Positions 47,958 to 56,736 are shown, counted from the first letter of the stretch. The stretch is DNA of 64,000 nucleotides from Candidatus Sabulitectum sp. (GCA_023145375.1 JAGLDY010000051.1:1-64000), one strand, 5' to 3'. Program-made: numbers and translations. Notes: generated by a model from the sequence alone, not told the origin.

Positions 47958-47985
47958 ATGGCCGCTCCCTCTCAGGGGCGGCCAT
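47958..47985. terminator. Bidirectional hairpin terminator after rpsG
   Basis: Arms atggccgctcc (47958-47968) and ggggcggccat (47975-47985) pair over 11 bp with one wobble and a 6-nt loop. On the reverse strand the hairpin is followed by TTTCTTTA, a fair T-tract for the LysM gene; on the forward strand the tail is poorer. It separates rpsG from the convergent gene. Confidence 0.7.
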
Positions 47986-48004
47986 TCTGCTGTTATCGCA
48001 TCGG

Positions 48005-48433
48005 CTATTTTGGGATTCGGATCTTCTGTCCGGGGAATATCTTGTCTGCGTTTTTAATGACTTCCTTGTTGGCCTCAACAATTTTTGTGTATTTGCTGCC
48101 GTCACCGTAGTGCTTTTTTGCAACAGCCCACAGAGTATCCCCCGATTTGATCTCATAGTACTCCGTATTAATTCCGATTGGCAGTTTGCTCAGTACTTTG
48201 TTGATGATCTCACTGACACCCTTAACATTTCCTGCCATAAGGATGGCCTTCTCAACGGCTTCACTGTCGTCTGCTTTACCGGAAAGAGTAACAACACCGT
48301 TCTTAAAGGAGACAAGCAGATCAGAGATCCCGGGATTATCCTCCTCTATGTGTTCCTTTATCTTTTTCGGGGCATCTTCTTCCTTGTTGAAGAGATTCCT
48401 GCCCATGTCTGCTGCAAAATCAAAAAGTCCCAT
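48005..48433 (-). CDS. BON/LysM protein, Kbp (YgaU)-like
   Basis: A 142-residue cytoplasmic-type protein without a signal peptide. Residues about 20-85 form a BON domain (VSFKNGVVTLSGKADDSEAVEKA ... VKGVSEIINKV), and residues 92-141 a LysM domain (YYEIKSGDTLWAVAKKHYGD ... IFPGQKIRIP). This is the whole architecture of E. coli Kbp/YgaU, a potassium-binding protein induced by salt stress. It lies 25 nt after a DUF937 gene on the reverse strand and with it interrupts the usual rpsG-fusA junction. Confidence 0.85.
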   Translation of the reverse strand: MGLFDFAADMGRNLFNKEEDAPKKIKEHIEEDNPGISDLLVSFKNGVVTLSGKADDSEAVEKAILMAGNVKGVSEIINKVLSKLPIGINTEYYEIKSGDTLWAVAKKHYGDGSKYTKIVEANKEVIKNADKIFPGQKIRIPK

Positions 48434-48458
48434 TTGTATCTCCTTTGTTTTGCTTTCT

Positions 48459-48986
48459 TTAGAAAAGTTTCTTCGCTATATCCAGAAGCCCTTCGGTAGA
48501 CGAATCGTCGGAATCTGATTTCAAAAGTGCCCCCAACAGCCCCCCTATATCCAGATTATTTCCAGAAGAGGGGGAACTCTCTTTGCTCATTACTCCCATG
48601 GCAACACTGGCAAGAACGGGAAGGATCTTCTTCAGTGTACTGCTGTCTACGCCAGTTTCTGCTGCCGCTTCCTCCGCCACATTGCGGCTGACCTCTTTGC
48701 TTCCCAGAATGTGACCGAGAATGGAATTGCCATCTGCTGTTGTGGCTGGATCTGAAATACTGTCAGGATCGTCGAGATAGTTCTGATGATTCCCGTTTGC
48801 CAGTGCGTTGATCAGTGACTCAAGACCGGCTTTGTCAGAAGTGTTTTTCTGTATTCCCTGTGAAAGCGCGGGGATCAGACTGCGGACAGCACTTTCAGCG
48901 AGACCAGAGGGCAAACCGAACTTGCTTGATATCTGCCCTACGATGTTTCTTCCCTGTGAGGCAAGGATTGAATTTAAGAGACCCAT
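48459..48986 (-). CDS. DUF937 / YidB-like protein
   Basis: A 175-residue protein. LLNSILASQGRNIVGQISSKFGLPSGLAESAVRSLIPALSQ at the N-terminus and ILGSKEVSRNVAEEAAAETGV further on match the DUF937 pattern of repeated helical units found in YidB-like proteins, whose function is unknown. ATG 48986 has an ideal AGGAGGAATC. It ends with a Ser/Asp-rich low-complexity linker and an amphipathic tail (GLLDIAKKLF). It is probably co-transcribed with the BON/LysM gene. Confidence 0.75.
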   Translation of the reverse strand: MGLLNSILASQGRNIVGQISSKFGLPSGLAESAVRSLIPALSQGIQKNTSDKAGLESLINALANGNHQNYLDDPDSISDPATTADGNSILGHILGSKEVSRNVAEEAAAETGVDSSTLKKILPVLASVAMGVMSKESSPSSGNNLDIGGLLGALLKSDSDDSSTEGLLDIAKKLF

Positions 48987-49075
48987 GATTCCTCCTTTTG
49001 TTTGACCGTGCAACATTGTGAATTTCTGAGCACAGGTCAAGATAGAATGTATATAATTCAGGATGAATTGCAGGT

Positions 49076-49377
49076 GTGCTGGACGGTAAGAGGATTGTTG
49101 CTACAAAGATACCCAAGAGCGGAAATCTCAGGAATTGGCTTAGAGAGACGGACCCGGATGAAAGAAGAAAGATGTACTGTCACTGCCCGCGGGTTGATCA
49201 AGTTGTCAGCCGGGGTATAGATATGCCTGTGGAGTACTGTCCGTGCGGTGCAGGCTTTTACCGGGACATCCGGAAACAATTACAGAGTCACCTGTGAGAG
49301 TCGAAGTTATTGGATCTGTATTTGCCGGTGATGATCTCTGCCGCATCGCCATTTATCCCCTTCTCCTCAAAGGTTGA
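49076..49377 (+). pseudogene. Frameshifted small cysteine-rich (CHCP/CPCGAGF) protein gene
   Basis: The first frame (GTG 49076 to stop at 49297) encodes LRETDPDERRKMYCHCPRV ... EYCPCGAGFYRDI, then loses sense. From about 49270 another frame continues PETITESPVRVEVIGSVFAG, then [10 protein letters not shown], to a stop at 49375-49377. Restoring one base (ATCCGG read as ATCCCGG) near 49270 would give one protein of about 100 residues. The ending (S.fAGDD.CRiaI.P) resembles the C-terminal V4R pattern of the two genes beyond fusA (A.GDPQCRFV..P). I recall similar CHCP/CGAGF proteins in bacteria and archaea but cannot name a family confidently. A sequencing error would look the same. Confidence 0.55.
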
Positions 49378-49401
49378 CATCTGCCTACTTCTTGATAAAT
49401 T
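49374..49401 (+). promoter_or_regulatory. Candidate fusA promoter
   Basis: A perfect TTGACA (49374-49379) is followed after 16 nt by TAAATT (49396-49401, 4/6). Transcription would start about 40 nt before the fusA ATG. The -35 overlaps the stop of the broken cysteine-rich gene. An own promoter fits the interruption of the str operon. Confidence 0.55.
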
Positions 49402-49445
49402 GCAGCTTCAGGATTTGTATTCAGCGACATGAGGGGGAGACTGGA

Positions 49446-51500
49446 ATGGGCGCGCCCAGCAATACGAGAAACATCGGCATATTTGCACACATAGATGCAG
49501 GAAAAACCACTGTAACAGAGAGAATTCTTTTCTACACCGGTCGCACCCACAGGATGGGTGATGTTGATCATGGCACTGCTGTCATGGACTGGATGCCCCA
49601 GGAGCGGGAGCGGGGTATCACTATCGTTTCTGCTGCCACCACCTGTGAATGGAACAAAACAAGAATTAACATCATTGATACTCCCGGTCATGTTGATTTC
49701 ACAGCGGAGGTTGAGCGTTCCCTCAGGGTACTGGATGGAGGGGTTGGTGTTTTCTGCGCTGTGGGGGGAGTTGAACCCCAGACGGAAACGGTCTGGCGAC
49801 AGGCTCAACGGTACTCTGTACCTGCTCTGGCTTTCGTGAACAAACTTGACAGACAGGGAGCAGATTTTCACCGTGTCCTCCAGATGATGAAGGACATTCT
49901 GGGAGAGACACCTCTACCGGTGATGCTTCCAGTGGGAGAGGGAAGCAACTTCAAGGGTGTTATAGACATCCTTGAGCAGAAAGCTCTTTACTTCGATATG
50001 GAATCACTGGGCTCAAAGTTCAGTGTGAAGGAAATACCGGAGGATCTTCAGGATGAAGCTGCAGAGGCTCTTGAGAAGATAAAGGAGACAGTTGCTGAAC
50101 TTGATGACGGAGCTATGGAGAGGTATTTCGCCGGAGAGCTGGGTAAGGAAGAGATAAATTCACTTCTCAGGAAAGGCACCATAGCAGGTCTGTTTATTCC
50201 CGTTCTCTGCGGTGCTGCCCTGCGGAATGTGGGAGTACAAAGGCTTCTTGATGCCATTGTTGACTGGCTGCCTGCTCCGGAAGAGCTTCCATCAGTTACA
50301 GGCATCAAACCCAACGGTAAAGAGGAAATCCGGGAAAGATCTGACAGTGAGCCCTTTACTGCCCTGGTTTTCAAGATACAGACAGACGCCCACCTTGGCC
50401 GACTTGCGTATCTCAGGGTCTATTCAGGAACAGCCAGGGACGGACAGTCAGTCTACAACAACAGAACCGGAAAAAAAGAAAGACTTACCAGGCTCGTGAT
50501 GATGCACGCAGACAAGAGAATTCATCTTGATAATATCTCCGAGGGTGACATAGCAGCAGCTGGCATGAAGAATGCAGCCACTGGAGATACCCTTACCGTT
50601 CTGGGCAGACCTCTTACCCTGGAAACAATACATTTCGTGGATCCTGTGATGGAAATGGCAATTGAATCAGTAGGAGCAGGCGATGAAAAGAAGCTGGAGG
50701 ATGCTCTGAAAGACATGACCAGTGAAGATCCCAGCCTGAAAGTTGGAGTTGACAGAGAGACTGGCCAGACCTTGATCCGCGGCATGGGAGAACTGCATCT
50801 GGAAATAGTTGTGGACAGAATGAAACGGGAGAAGAAACTGGATGTTCGCACCGGGAGACCTCAGGTTTCTTACAGGGAAAGCGTTTCTTCCGTTGGAAGT
50901 GGCGAGGAGACTTTCGAGAGGCTTATCGCAGGGAAGGGTAACTTCGGGAATGCAGTAATTGAAGTCAGACCGATGGAGAAAGGTATAAGATTCACATCTG
51001 CAACAGACTCTCTTTCAAGACAGTTTCTGGATGCGGTTAAAAGCGGCATAATGGGATCGGTGAGTGCCGGCGTTCTTGCAGGTTATCCACTGGATGGAGT
51101 TGAGATAATTCTTAAAGGTGCCAGGATGCATGAAACTGATTCAACGGAGATTGGGTACAGCTCTTCAGCAGCTATTGCCCTTAGAAAAGCTCTCCGAAAA
51201 GCCTCCCCAGTTATCAGAGAACCGATAATGAAAGTTGATATTGTCACCCCTGCAGATTATATGGGCGATGTTATCGGTGATGTTAACGCCAGGCGGGGAA
51301 CTGTGGTTTCCATAGACCAGAGAGGGGAAGCGCAGGCTATCCTGGCAAACATCCCCCTTTCAGAACTTTTTGGTTACACAAGTTCATTGCGAAGTCTCTC
51401 GCAGGGTCGGGCAGGTTACACCATGCAGTTCAATAATTATGCACTGGTACCGCCGAATGTTCAGAAGAAACTGCTTGACAAAATGGGCATCACTTTTTAA
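49446..51500 (+). CDS. fusA: Elongation factor G
   Basis: A 684-residue translocation GTPase. [16 protein letters not shown] (P-loop), [15 protein letters not shown] (switch I), DTPGHVDFT (switch II) and [10 protein letters not shown] mark the G domain. Domains II-V follow ([32 protein letters not shown]). ATG 49446 has GAGGGGGAGA upstream; the frame opens earlier at TTG 49374 but lacks homology there. It is the only EF-G in the window and sits between two groups of non-ribosomal genes, unlike the usual rpsG-fusA-tuf order. Confidence 0.96.
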   Translation: MGAPSNTRNIGIFAHIDAGKTTVTERILFYTGRTHRMGDVDHGTAVMDWMPQERERGITIVSAATTCEWNKTRINIIDTPGHVDFTAEVERSLRVLDGGVGVFCAVGGVEPQTETVWRQAQRYSVPALAFVNKLDRQGADFHRVLQMMKDILGETPLPVMLPVGEGSNFKGVIDILEQKALYFDMESLGSKFSVKEIPEDLQDEAAEALEKIKETVAELDDGAMERYFAGELGKEEINSLLRKGTIAGLFIPVLCGAALRNVGVQRLLDAIVDWLPAPEELPSVTGIKPNGKEEIRERSDSEPFTALVFKIQTDAHLGRLAYLRVYSGTARDGQSVYNNRTGKKERLTRLVMMHADKRIHLDNISEGDIAAAGMKNAATGDTLTVLGRPLTLETIHFVDPVMEMAIESVGAGDEKKLEDALKDMTSEDPSLKVGVDRETGQTLIRGMGELHLEIVVDRMKREKKLDVRTGRPQVSYRESVSSVGSGEETFERLIAGKGNFGNAVIEVRPMEKGIRFTSATDSLSRQFLDAVKSGIMGSVSAGVLAGYPLDGVEIILKGARMHETDSTEIGYSSSAAIALRKALRKASPVIREPIMKVDIVTPADYMGDVIGDVNARRGTVVSIDQRGEAQAILANIPLSELFGYTSSLRSLSQGRAGYTMQFNNYALVPPNVQKKLLDKMGITF

Positions 51501-51527
51501 GCACATTTCGAAATTGAAGTTTAGTGA

Positions 51528-52172
51528 TTAACCGGGATAGATAGTCTTTATCTCTTTTACTCTCTCTCTGATTCTGCGCTGAGGTGCAATCACTATTCTG
51601 CACTGAGGGTCGCCCATGGCTTTACACGTAATCTCTTTCGCCTCCAGCTGCACACCGAAAGATTCAGTACACCAGCCTGCTGAGTATCCTACTGTGAAGA
51701 AGTCAACAGGAGTATCGGAAATGAGCCCAGCTTTCAGATGGGCATCTGCCTCGTAGGAATTGCCCTGGTCATAGACAAGCAAAAAATTCTCATCTGTTGT
51801 TGGTGTGGTTTCCGGAAGTATGGTTACATTGGCATAACCGTTGAGGGCAAAAGAAGTGGGTCCCATGGCGAGTTTCAAGATGGTATCTTCAGTTCCGGTT
51901 TTCTCAAAGTAGTACCTGGCGTCAGCAGCTCCTGCTGCTTTACCTATCTGGTATATAACCACTCCCGCGCTTGATCCCAGAACTGAAGTAAGTTGATCTT
52001 TCAGTGCTATGGCCATTGATTCGCCGCGGTATAGAACAAATCTTTCGGAAGATATCGTGATTTTACCCTCATCAGGTCTCCTTTCAAAGTTTTCAAAGAT
52101 AGGAGTAAGCATGTTTTCAGCCATTTCAAACAGAGGGGCAAACGCATCCGGACACTTTACATATTTGGGCAT
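51528..52172 (-). CDS. V4R-domain (XylR N-terminal-like) sensor protein, copy 1
   Basis: A 214-residue soluble protein. The C-terminal half carries the V4R pattern VGYSAGWCTESFGVQLEAKEITCKAMGDPQCRIVIAP; the N-terminal half contains SVLGSSAGVVIYQIGKAAGAADARYYFEK. V4R domains bind small ligands in XylR/DmpR-type regulators and related proteins; here no ATPase or DNA-binding domain is attached. ATG 52172 has AAAGGA 7 nt upstream. It has the same length as, and very similar sequence to, the gene at 53924, so they are tandem paralogues. An IS element lies 137 nt upstream of its start and may have separated it from its promoter. Confidence 0.75.
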   Translation of the reverse strand: MPKYVKCPDAFAPLFEMAENMLTPIFENFERRPDEGKITISSERFVLYRGESMAIALKDQLTSVLGSSAGVVIYQIGKAAGAADARYYFEKTGTEDTILKLAMGPTSFALNGYANVTILPETTPTTDENFLLVYDQGNSYEADAHLKAGLISDTPVDFFTVGYSAGWCTESFGVQLEAKEITCKAMGDPQCRIVIAPQRRIRERVKEIKTIYPG

Positions 52173-52300
52173 GACAATTCCTTTCAAAAGAGCAACAGAC
52201 ACCTCAACTATTAACAAGCAGGCGAAACAGCAACAATCAATAGGGATAACAGATTGTATTGCAGAAATATAATGCATTTGTTAGCTATTTTTCTATTTAT

Positions 52301-52322
52301 ATTCAGAATCACTAGTGTCCCA
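52301..52322 (+). repeat. Left IS end: target duplication plus inverted repeat
   Basis: The 9-bp target copy attcagaat (52301-52309) is followed by the 13-bp terminal repeat CACTAGTGTCCCA (52310-52322). Both recur at the right end. Confidence 0.9.
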
Positions 52323-53634
52323 ACGTTGAAGAAAGTCAACTCCGTAATATATGGTTTGATATGCAGATAGAGGAATAGAAGATGGGTAACGACTTGAAAC
52401 GCCTTATACAGGCATATTGCTTCTTCATACTAGAATGGAGAAAGCATGTATTCAGGCCGATTCGTCTTCTCTCAAGTAATGGATCATCTTCCTTACAAGT
52501 CATTTGCGCGTATTGTAAACAAGTACTCTGGAGATTACAAAATCCAGCATTTCTCCTGCAAGAGCCAGTTTTACTGTATGGCTTTCGGTCAGCTGACCTA
52601 CAGAAACAGTCTCAGAGATATCATTATGTGTCTGAACGCCAATCAAAACAAACTCTATCACATGGGAATCCGTGGAACTATTTCTCGCAACAACCTTTCC
52701 AACGCGAATATGAACAGAGACTGGCGCATCTACGCAGAGCTGGCTCAAGTACTCATCAGTACAGCAAGGAAACTTTATGCTGATGAGAAATTCAGCGATC
52801 AGATCAACGAACCAGTATATGCACTTGATTCTACAACGATCTCCATGTCATTATCTCTTTTCCCATGGGCAGAATTTCGAAAATCACGCGGAGGAATCAA
52901 GTTGCATACGCTTCTTGAGTTGCCCAGCTCCATTCCCACTTTCATTGATATCACAGCTGCAAAGCCTCATGATGTCAATATTCTTGACAGGATTATCCTT
53001 GAGCCAGGTGCTTACTATGTCATGGATATGGGCTATATGGACTTCACCAGATTGTTTCGAATTACACAGAGTGGAGCTTTCTTCGTTACCCGTGCCAAAC
53101 GGAATGTACTCCTCAAGCGAAGATATTCTCTGCCCAGGGATAAGTCCCAAAGGGACATTCTTTCAGATCAAATCGTTTTTGCTGAGAAGGAAAGCAGTTA
53201 TGCGAAGTATCCAGCAGTTCTTAGGAGGATACGGTATAGAGATCCCGAGGAGGGAAATGTGTATTTGTTTCTGACTAACAATTTTGATTTGGAAGCATCA
53301 ACAATCGCGACACTCTATAAAGGACGCTGGCAGGTCGAGTTGTTTTTCAAATGGATCAAGCAGCATCTCCGAATACAGACATTCTTTGGTCACAGCCTAA
53401 ATGCCGTGAAGACACAGATATGGATTGGCGTCTCGGTTTATGTGCTTGTTTCAATAATACGCAAAAGACTGAATTTGGAGAATTTATCTCTCTACAATAT
53501 TCTACAGGTATTAAGCGTGTCTCCATTTTGTTATGATGGGTTGCAGCAACTATTTACCGATGACCGGCTTCAGGAGAGTGAATATAATAACCCTAACCAG
53601 TTGTCCCTGTTTGACTTATGATGGGACACTAGTG
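52310..53634 (+). mobile_element. IS4-family insertion sequence, 1325 bp, apparently intact
   Basis: Perfect 13-bp terminal inverted repeats (CACTAGTGTCCCA; right copy at 53622-53634) bound one transposase gene, and both sides carry the 9-bp direct repeat attcagaat. Intact ends, undamaged transposase and perfect duplication indicate a recent insertion. The first 8 bases of the repeat (CACTAGTG) are themselves a palindrome. It lies between two V4R paralogues, upstream of the first. Confidence 0.92.
52446..53621 (+). CDS. IS4-family DDE transposase
   Basis: A 391-residue transposase. Catalytic Asp128 (VYALDSTTISM) and Asp194 (YYVMDMGYMDF) are followed by the IS4 signature Y-x2-R-x3-E-x6-K at Tyr291, Arg294, Glu298 and Lys305 (YKGRWQVELFFKWIK). 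The N-terminal region (SGRFVFSQVMDHLP) matches the DUF4372 extension of one IS4 subgroup. ATG 52446 follows GGAGAAAGC. The stop directly abuts the right inverted repeat. The gene is intact and probably active. Confidence 0.93.
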   Translation: MYSGRFVFSQVMDHLPYKSFARIVNKYSGDYKIQHFSCKSQFYCMAFGQLTYRNSLRDIIMCLNANQNKLYHMGIRGTISRNNLSNANMNRDWRIYAELAQVLISTARKLYADEKFSDQINEPVYALDSTTISMSLSLFPWAEFRKSRGGIKLHTLLELPSSIPTFIDITAAKPHDVNILDRIILEPGAYYVMDMGYMDFTRLFRITQSGAFFVTRAKRNVLLKRRYSLPRDKSQRDILSDQIVFAEKESSYAKYPAVLRRIRYRDPEEGNVYLFLTNNFDLEASTIATLYKGRWQVELFFKWIKQHLRIQTFFGHSLNAVKTQIWIGVSVYVLVSIIRKRLNLENLSLYNILQVLSVSPFCYDGLQQLFTDDRLQESEYNNPNQLSLFDL

Positions 53635-53643
53635 ATTCAGAAT
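53622..53643 (+). repeat. Right IS end: inverted repeat plus target duplication
   Basis: The terminal repeat TGGGACACTAGTG (53622-53634) is the exact complement of the left end and is followed by the second attcagaat copy (53635-53643). Confidence 0.9.
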
Positions 53644-53871
53644 ATAGAATATGTTGTCAATCTGCGCAAGATAACCGACGGAGAACAGGATTCAGCACAA
53701 ATATTCAGGCGTGAAGCGATATGTGGCTATTTGTATTGAATTGGCAGTCCGGTTCGTATCAGGTCGTCTCAAAACAGTCATCGAATTGATAGAATAGAAC
53801 TCTTTTATTCGGGAATTGATTTATACTGAGAGCAACTGTCTTAGCAGTTCTGTAGACGGTGCTGGCGGAAA
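53644..53871. other. 228-nt spacer between IS and V4R copy 2 terminator
   Basis: No gene is visible. Before the IS inserted, this stretch would have been the upstream region of V4R copy 1, so its original promoter may lie here; I see no consensus pair by eye. Confidence 0.4.
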
Positions 53872-53900
53872 AACCGGCTCCCCTTCAAGAGGAGCCGGTT
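53872..53900 (-). terminator. Intrinsic terminator of V4R copy 2
   Basis: A perfect 10-bp stem (aaccggctcc at 53872-53881, ggagccggtt at 53891-53900) with a 9-nt loop is followed, on the reverse strand, by a run of five T. It lies 23 nt after the stop at 53924. Confidence 0.85.
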
Positions 53901-53923
53901 ATTGGGCAGCAATCTGAGTTTAC

Positions 53924-54568
53924 TTATTTTTCGTACAGGGCTTTCATTTCCTTAACACGCTCTCTTAAGCGATGACTTGGTGCCATTACAAATCTGCACT
54001 GAGGATCTCCCATGGCCTTGCAGAAGATCTCTTTCGCCTCAAGTTTCAGTTCGAAAGCCTCGGAACACCAACCTGCAGAGTACCCTGCGTTCAGGTAATC
54101 AACAGGTACTGTAGTGGCTATACCCTTTTTGATATGAGCTTCCGCTTCGTAGGAATTTGGGTGGTCGTATACAAGGAGGAAGTTTTCATTAGGAGCTGGT
54201 GTACTTTCAGGCAGAATGGTGACATTGGCATAACCGCCAAGGGCGAATGAGACTGGTCCCATTGCCAGTCTCTGATCCGGATCCTGGACACCTGTTTTTT
54301 CAAAGTAGTATCTTGCGTCTGCAGCTCCGGTGGCTTTTCCTATCTGGTAGATAACCACTCCGGCGCCTGGCCCCAGAACGGAGGTGAGTTGCTGTTTCAT
54401 TGCGATCGCCATGGATTCTGCCCTGTATATTACATATCTCTCTGATGCAACGGTGATACTGCCCTTCTCGGGATTTCTGCTGAAATCTTCAAAAAAGGGC
54501 GAGATCACTTTTTCAGCGGCTTCAAACAAGGGAGAGAAGGCCGGGGGGCAGTTGACATATTCAGCCAT
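53924..54568 (-). CDS. V4R-domain (XylR N-terminal-like) sensor protein, copy 2
   Basis: A 214-residue paralogue of the gene at 51528, with shared landmarks in order: SVLGPGAGVVIYQIGKATGAADARYYFEKTG, GGYANVTILPESTP, NENFLLVYD, NAGYSAGWCSEAF and EAKEIFCKAMGDPQCRFV. ATG 54568 has GAAAGGAAACT upstream; an open frame extends 105 codons further without family sequence. A strong terminator follows. Function is unknown; a free-standing ligand- or metal-binding sensor is inferred from the domain. The pair replaces tuf in the fusA-rpsJ interval. Confidence 0.75.
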   Translation of the reverse strand: MAEYVNCPPAFSPLFEAAEKVISPFFEDFSRNPEKGSITVASERYVIYRAESMAIAMKQQLTSVLGPGAGVVIYQIGKATGAADARYYFEKTGVQDPDQRLAMGPVSFALGGYANVTILPESTPAPNENFLLVYDHPNSYEAEAHIKKGIATTVPVDYLNAGYSAGWCSEAFELKLEAKEIFCKAMGDPQCRFVMAPSHRLRERVKEMKALYEK

Positions 54569-55028
54569 AAGTTTCCTTTCCAGAATGTGTAGGTTTTTAT
54601 TCTCCAAGCAATATACAGATTTATCTGCAAAAGTATCAACACCGGGATCACCTTCGTGAAGGTTACCGGGAGACTTGTACAGGATATGGGATGCACCATT
54701 CACTGAGTCTATCGTTTTCCTCGATACTGTAGCCGGTGAGACTGCGGGAGTTGTTGTTGGGAAAACACAATCAGGGGTCTTTCTCCTTCTGTGTGATAGT
54801 CTGCAGGCTGGCTGAATGCTGGTGAATCTATAGTTACTTTCTTCGGGGTAGCACAATTGACTGCGATTGTGTATAATAGCCATCCCTGTGGGCTTCTATG
54901 GGTCCAGCAGGTGCAATAGAGTATCAGGTGTTTGTGTGGAAGCCTGTGTGCTGTAGGCAGATGGGTTTCTCGCGACAGTTTATGTCTGGCGGGATTTCCC
55001 GCTGGTAGTTGTTTGTTAAGGAGTTGCA
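54569..55028. other. 460-nt divergent spacer and S10-operon leader
   Basis: No gene is visible. TATAAT lies at 54872-54877 with TTGACT only 9 nt before it, so the promoter is uncertain; it would give a 5' leader of about 145 nt. A hairpin (ctggcggga at 54986-54994 with tcccgctgg at 54997-55005) lies 13 nt before the rpsJ ribosome site. A 5-bp tetraloop hairpin (acctt/aaggt) lies further upstream near 54650. S10 leaders are often bound by L4; no specific resemblance is claimed. Confidence 0.45.
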
Positions 55029-55334
55029 TTGAACGAGAACAGATTGAGGATCAGACTCAGGGCATATGATCATCGTCTTCTTGACAGGTCGTCCACAGAC
55101 ATAGTGCGGGGTGTTGTCAACACCGGTGCTCGTGTTGCCGGACCGATACCCCTGCCAACAAGGCGTTCGGTTATTACTGTTCTGAGAAGCCCTCATGTGA
55201 ACAAGAAGTCACGTGAGCAGTTTGAGATCAGGGTTCATTCTCGACTTATCGAGATAATGGATCCAAATGAGCAGACCACGGAAGCACTCAGGAAATTGGA
55301 TGTTCCTGCTGGTGTTGATGTGGAGATCAAGTAG
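55029..55334 (+). CDS. rpsJ: 30S ribosomal protein S10
   Basis: A 101-residue protein starting at TTG 55029 with AAGGAG 5 nt upstream. [42 protein letters not shown] and [12 protein letters not shown] are the usual S10 landmarks. It is part of the 30S head and, with NusB, of antitermination complexes. It heads the S10 operon. Confidence 0.97.
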   Translation: MNENRLRIRLRAYDHRLLDRSSTDIVRGVVNTGARVAGPIPLPTRRSVITVLRSPHVNKKSREQFEIRVHSRLIEIMDPNEQTTEALRKLDVPAGVDVEIK

Positions 55335-55355
55335 TAATTAGTTCCATTCCTTACT

Positions 55356-55460
55356 GACCCGGTTGTTCCGGGTTAAGAGGAAAAACCGCACTGGCGGACG
55401 AGGACGGTCGATCCTCCTGGCGGCAAAACAGAAACGCTTGTCCCCCCGTTCCATGGGGAC
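55356..55460 (+). promoter_or_regulatory. Structured rpsJ-rplC spacer with three hairpins
   Basis: The 146-nt gap holds three potential hairpins: acccgg/ccgggt (55357-55373, 5-nt loop), gagga/tcctc (near 55400-55416), and gtcccc/ggggac (55440-55460, 9-nt loop). The last lies 10 nt before the rplC ribosome site. A gap this long is uncommon at this junction and may hold a regulatory element; no T-run supports termination. Confidence 0.45.
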
Positions 55461-55480
55461 TTCAGCGATGGGAAGTGGTT

Positions 55481-56116
55481 ATGAGCGGAATAATGGCTCG
55501 TAAATTAGGTATGACCCGTGTCTTCGCGGAAGACGGTCGTGTAATACCTGTTACGGTGCTTGAAGCTGCCCCCAACCCGGTGGTGCAGGTAAAGACCCCC
55601 CGGACCGACGGATACTCCGCGGTTCAGGTGGGATACTGGCCAAAGAAGGAGAGCAGGCTCAATAAGCCCCTCAAGGGTCACCTTGACAAGGCTGGAGTTT
55701 CCTCTGTTTCAAGACTTGTTGAATTCCCGGCTTCCGGAGCTGAGGTCAAAACCGGTGATTTTTTCACGGTTTCGATGTTTGTTCCAGGAGAGAAGGTAAA
55801 TGTTACAGGTCTCACCAAGGGTAAGGGTTTCCAGGGTGTTGTTAAACGCCACGGATTCTCGGGTGGTGATGATACGCACGGTTGTCATGCCAAGCGTATC
55901 CCCGGTTCAATTGGCCAGTGTGCCACTCCGGGAAGAGTATGGAAGAACAAGAAGATGCCCGGTCAGACCGGAAATACCAGAACAACGGTGAAGAACCTCG
56001 AGGTTATTCAGATCGATGTTGAAAAGAACCTTCTGGTTATTAAGGGTGCTGTACCCGGTGCTAGGAACGGCTACCTCATGGTGAGGAAGCAGATTCGCAA
56101 GGGAGGTGAGAGCTGA
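55481..56116 (+). CDS. rplC: 50S ribosomal protein L3
   Basis: A 211-residue protein contacting the peptidyl-transferase centre. ARKLGMTRVFAEDGRVIPVTV, VTGLTKGKGFQGVVKRHGF and GQCATPGRVWKNKKMPGQTGN are diagnostic. ATG 55481 is preferred to GTG 55475 because GGAAG then has proper spacing. Its TGA overlaps rplD by 1 nt. Confidence 0.96.
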   Translation: MSGIMARKLGMTRVFAEDGRVIPVTVLEAAPNPVVQVKTPRTDGYSAVQVGYWPKKESRLNKPLKGHLDKAGVSSVSRLVEFPASGAEVKTGDFFTVSMFVPGEKVNVTGLTKGKGFQGVVKRHGFSGGDDTHGCHAKRIPGSIGQCATPGRVWKNKKMPGQTGNTRTTVKNLEVIQIDVEKNLLVIKGAVPGARNGYLMVRKQIRKGGES

Positions 56117-56736
56117 TGGCAGAGGCCAGAATTTACACCATGAATGGTGAAGAGGTAGGCGCCGTAAAGCTCCCCGATGATCTCTTTGCAATGGGTGTTT
56201 CCACCCATGTTCTCTGGGAAGTTGTTCGGGCAGAACAGAACAACAAGCGTCAGGGAAATGCTTCCGCGCTCACCAGAGCAGAGGTTAGAGGCAGTGGTAG
56301 AAAGCCATGGAGACAGAAGGGTACAGGCCACGCCCGTGCTGGTTCTTTCAAGAGCCCCATCTGGCGTAGCGGTGGTGTTGCCCACGGTCCAAGACCAAGG
56401 TATTTCAATATGAAGATCAACCGCAAGGTTCGCCGCAAAGCCCTTGCAGGTATTCTCAGTGAAAGGCTTTCAGAGGGCAACCTCAGAGTTATCCGTGATC
56501 TTTCTGTTGAAGGAAAGACCAGTGAAGTAAGAAAAATGCTTGGCGGAAACGGACTCACAGGCAAGAAGGCTGTGATCCTTACCAACGGTGACAACATGGT
56601 TGCCAGAGCCGCCGGAAACATCCCCGGAGTATTGGCAGTGGCAGCAAGCCATGTACCTGTAGCCACCCTGGTTAATTCAGAGGTTGTGCTGGTTGCCGAG
56701 AATGCTCTGGAACAGCTGAAGGCGAGGGTGATCTAA
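56116..56736 (+). CDS. rplD: 50S ribosomal protein L4
   Basis: A 206-residue protein lining the exit tunnel. The tunnel loop region shows GSGRKPWRQKGTGHARAGSFKSP; the C-terminal domain is standard. In some bacteria L4 represses the S10 operon. It overlaps both neighbours by 1 nt. Confidence 0.96.
   Translation: MAEARIYTMNGEEVGAVKLPDDLFAMGVSTHVLWEVVRAEQNNKRQGNASALTRAEVRGSGRKPWRQKGTGHARAGSFKSPIWRSGGVAHGPRPRYFNMKINRKVRRKALAGILSERLSEGNLRVIRDLSVEGKTSEVRKMLGGNGLTGKKAVILTNGDNMVARAAGNIPGVLAVAASHVPVATLVNSEVVLVAENALEQLKARVI

Noticed and set aside
54857-54877. TTGACT/TATAAT as a promoter pair upstream of rpsJ
   Set aside because: The spacing is only 9 nt, too short for sigma-70. The -10-like hexamer alone is kept as a weak hint in the spacer entry.
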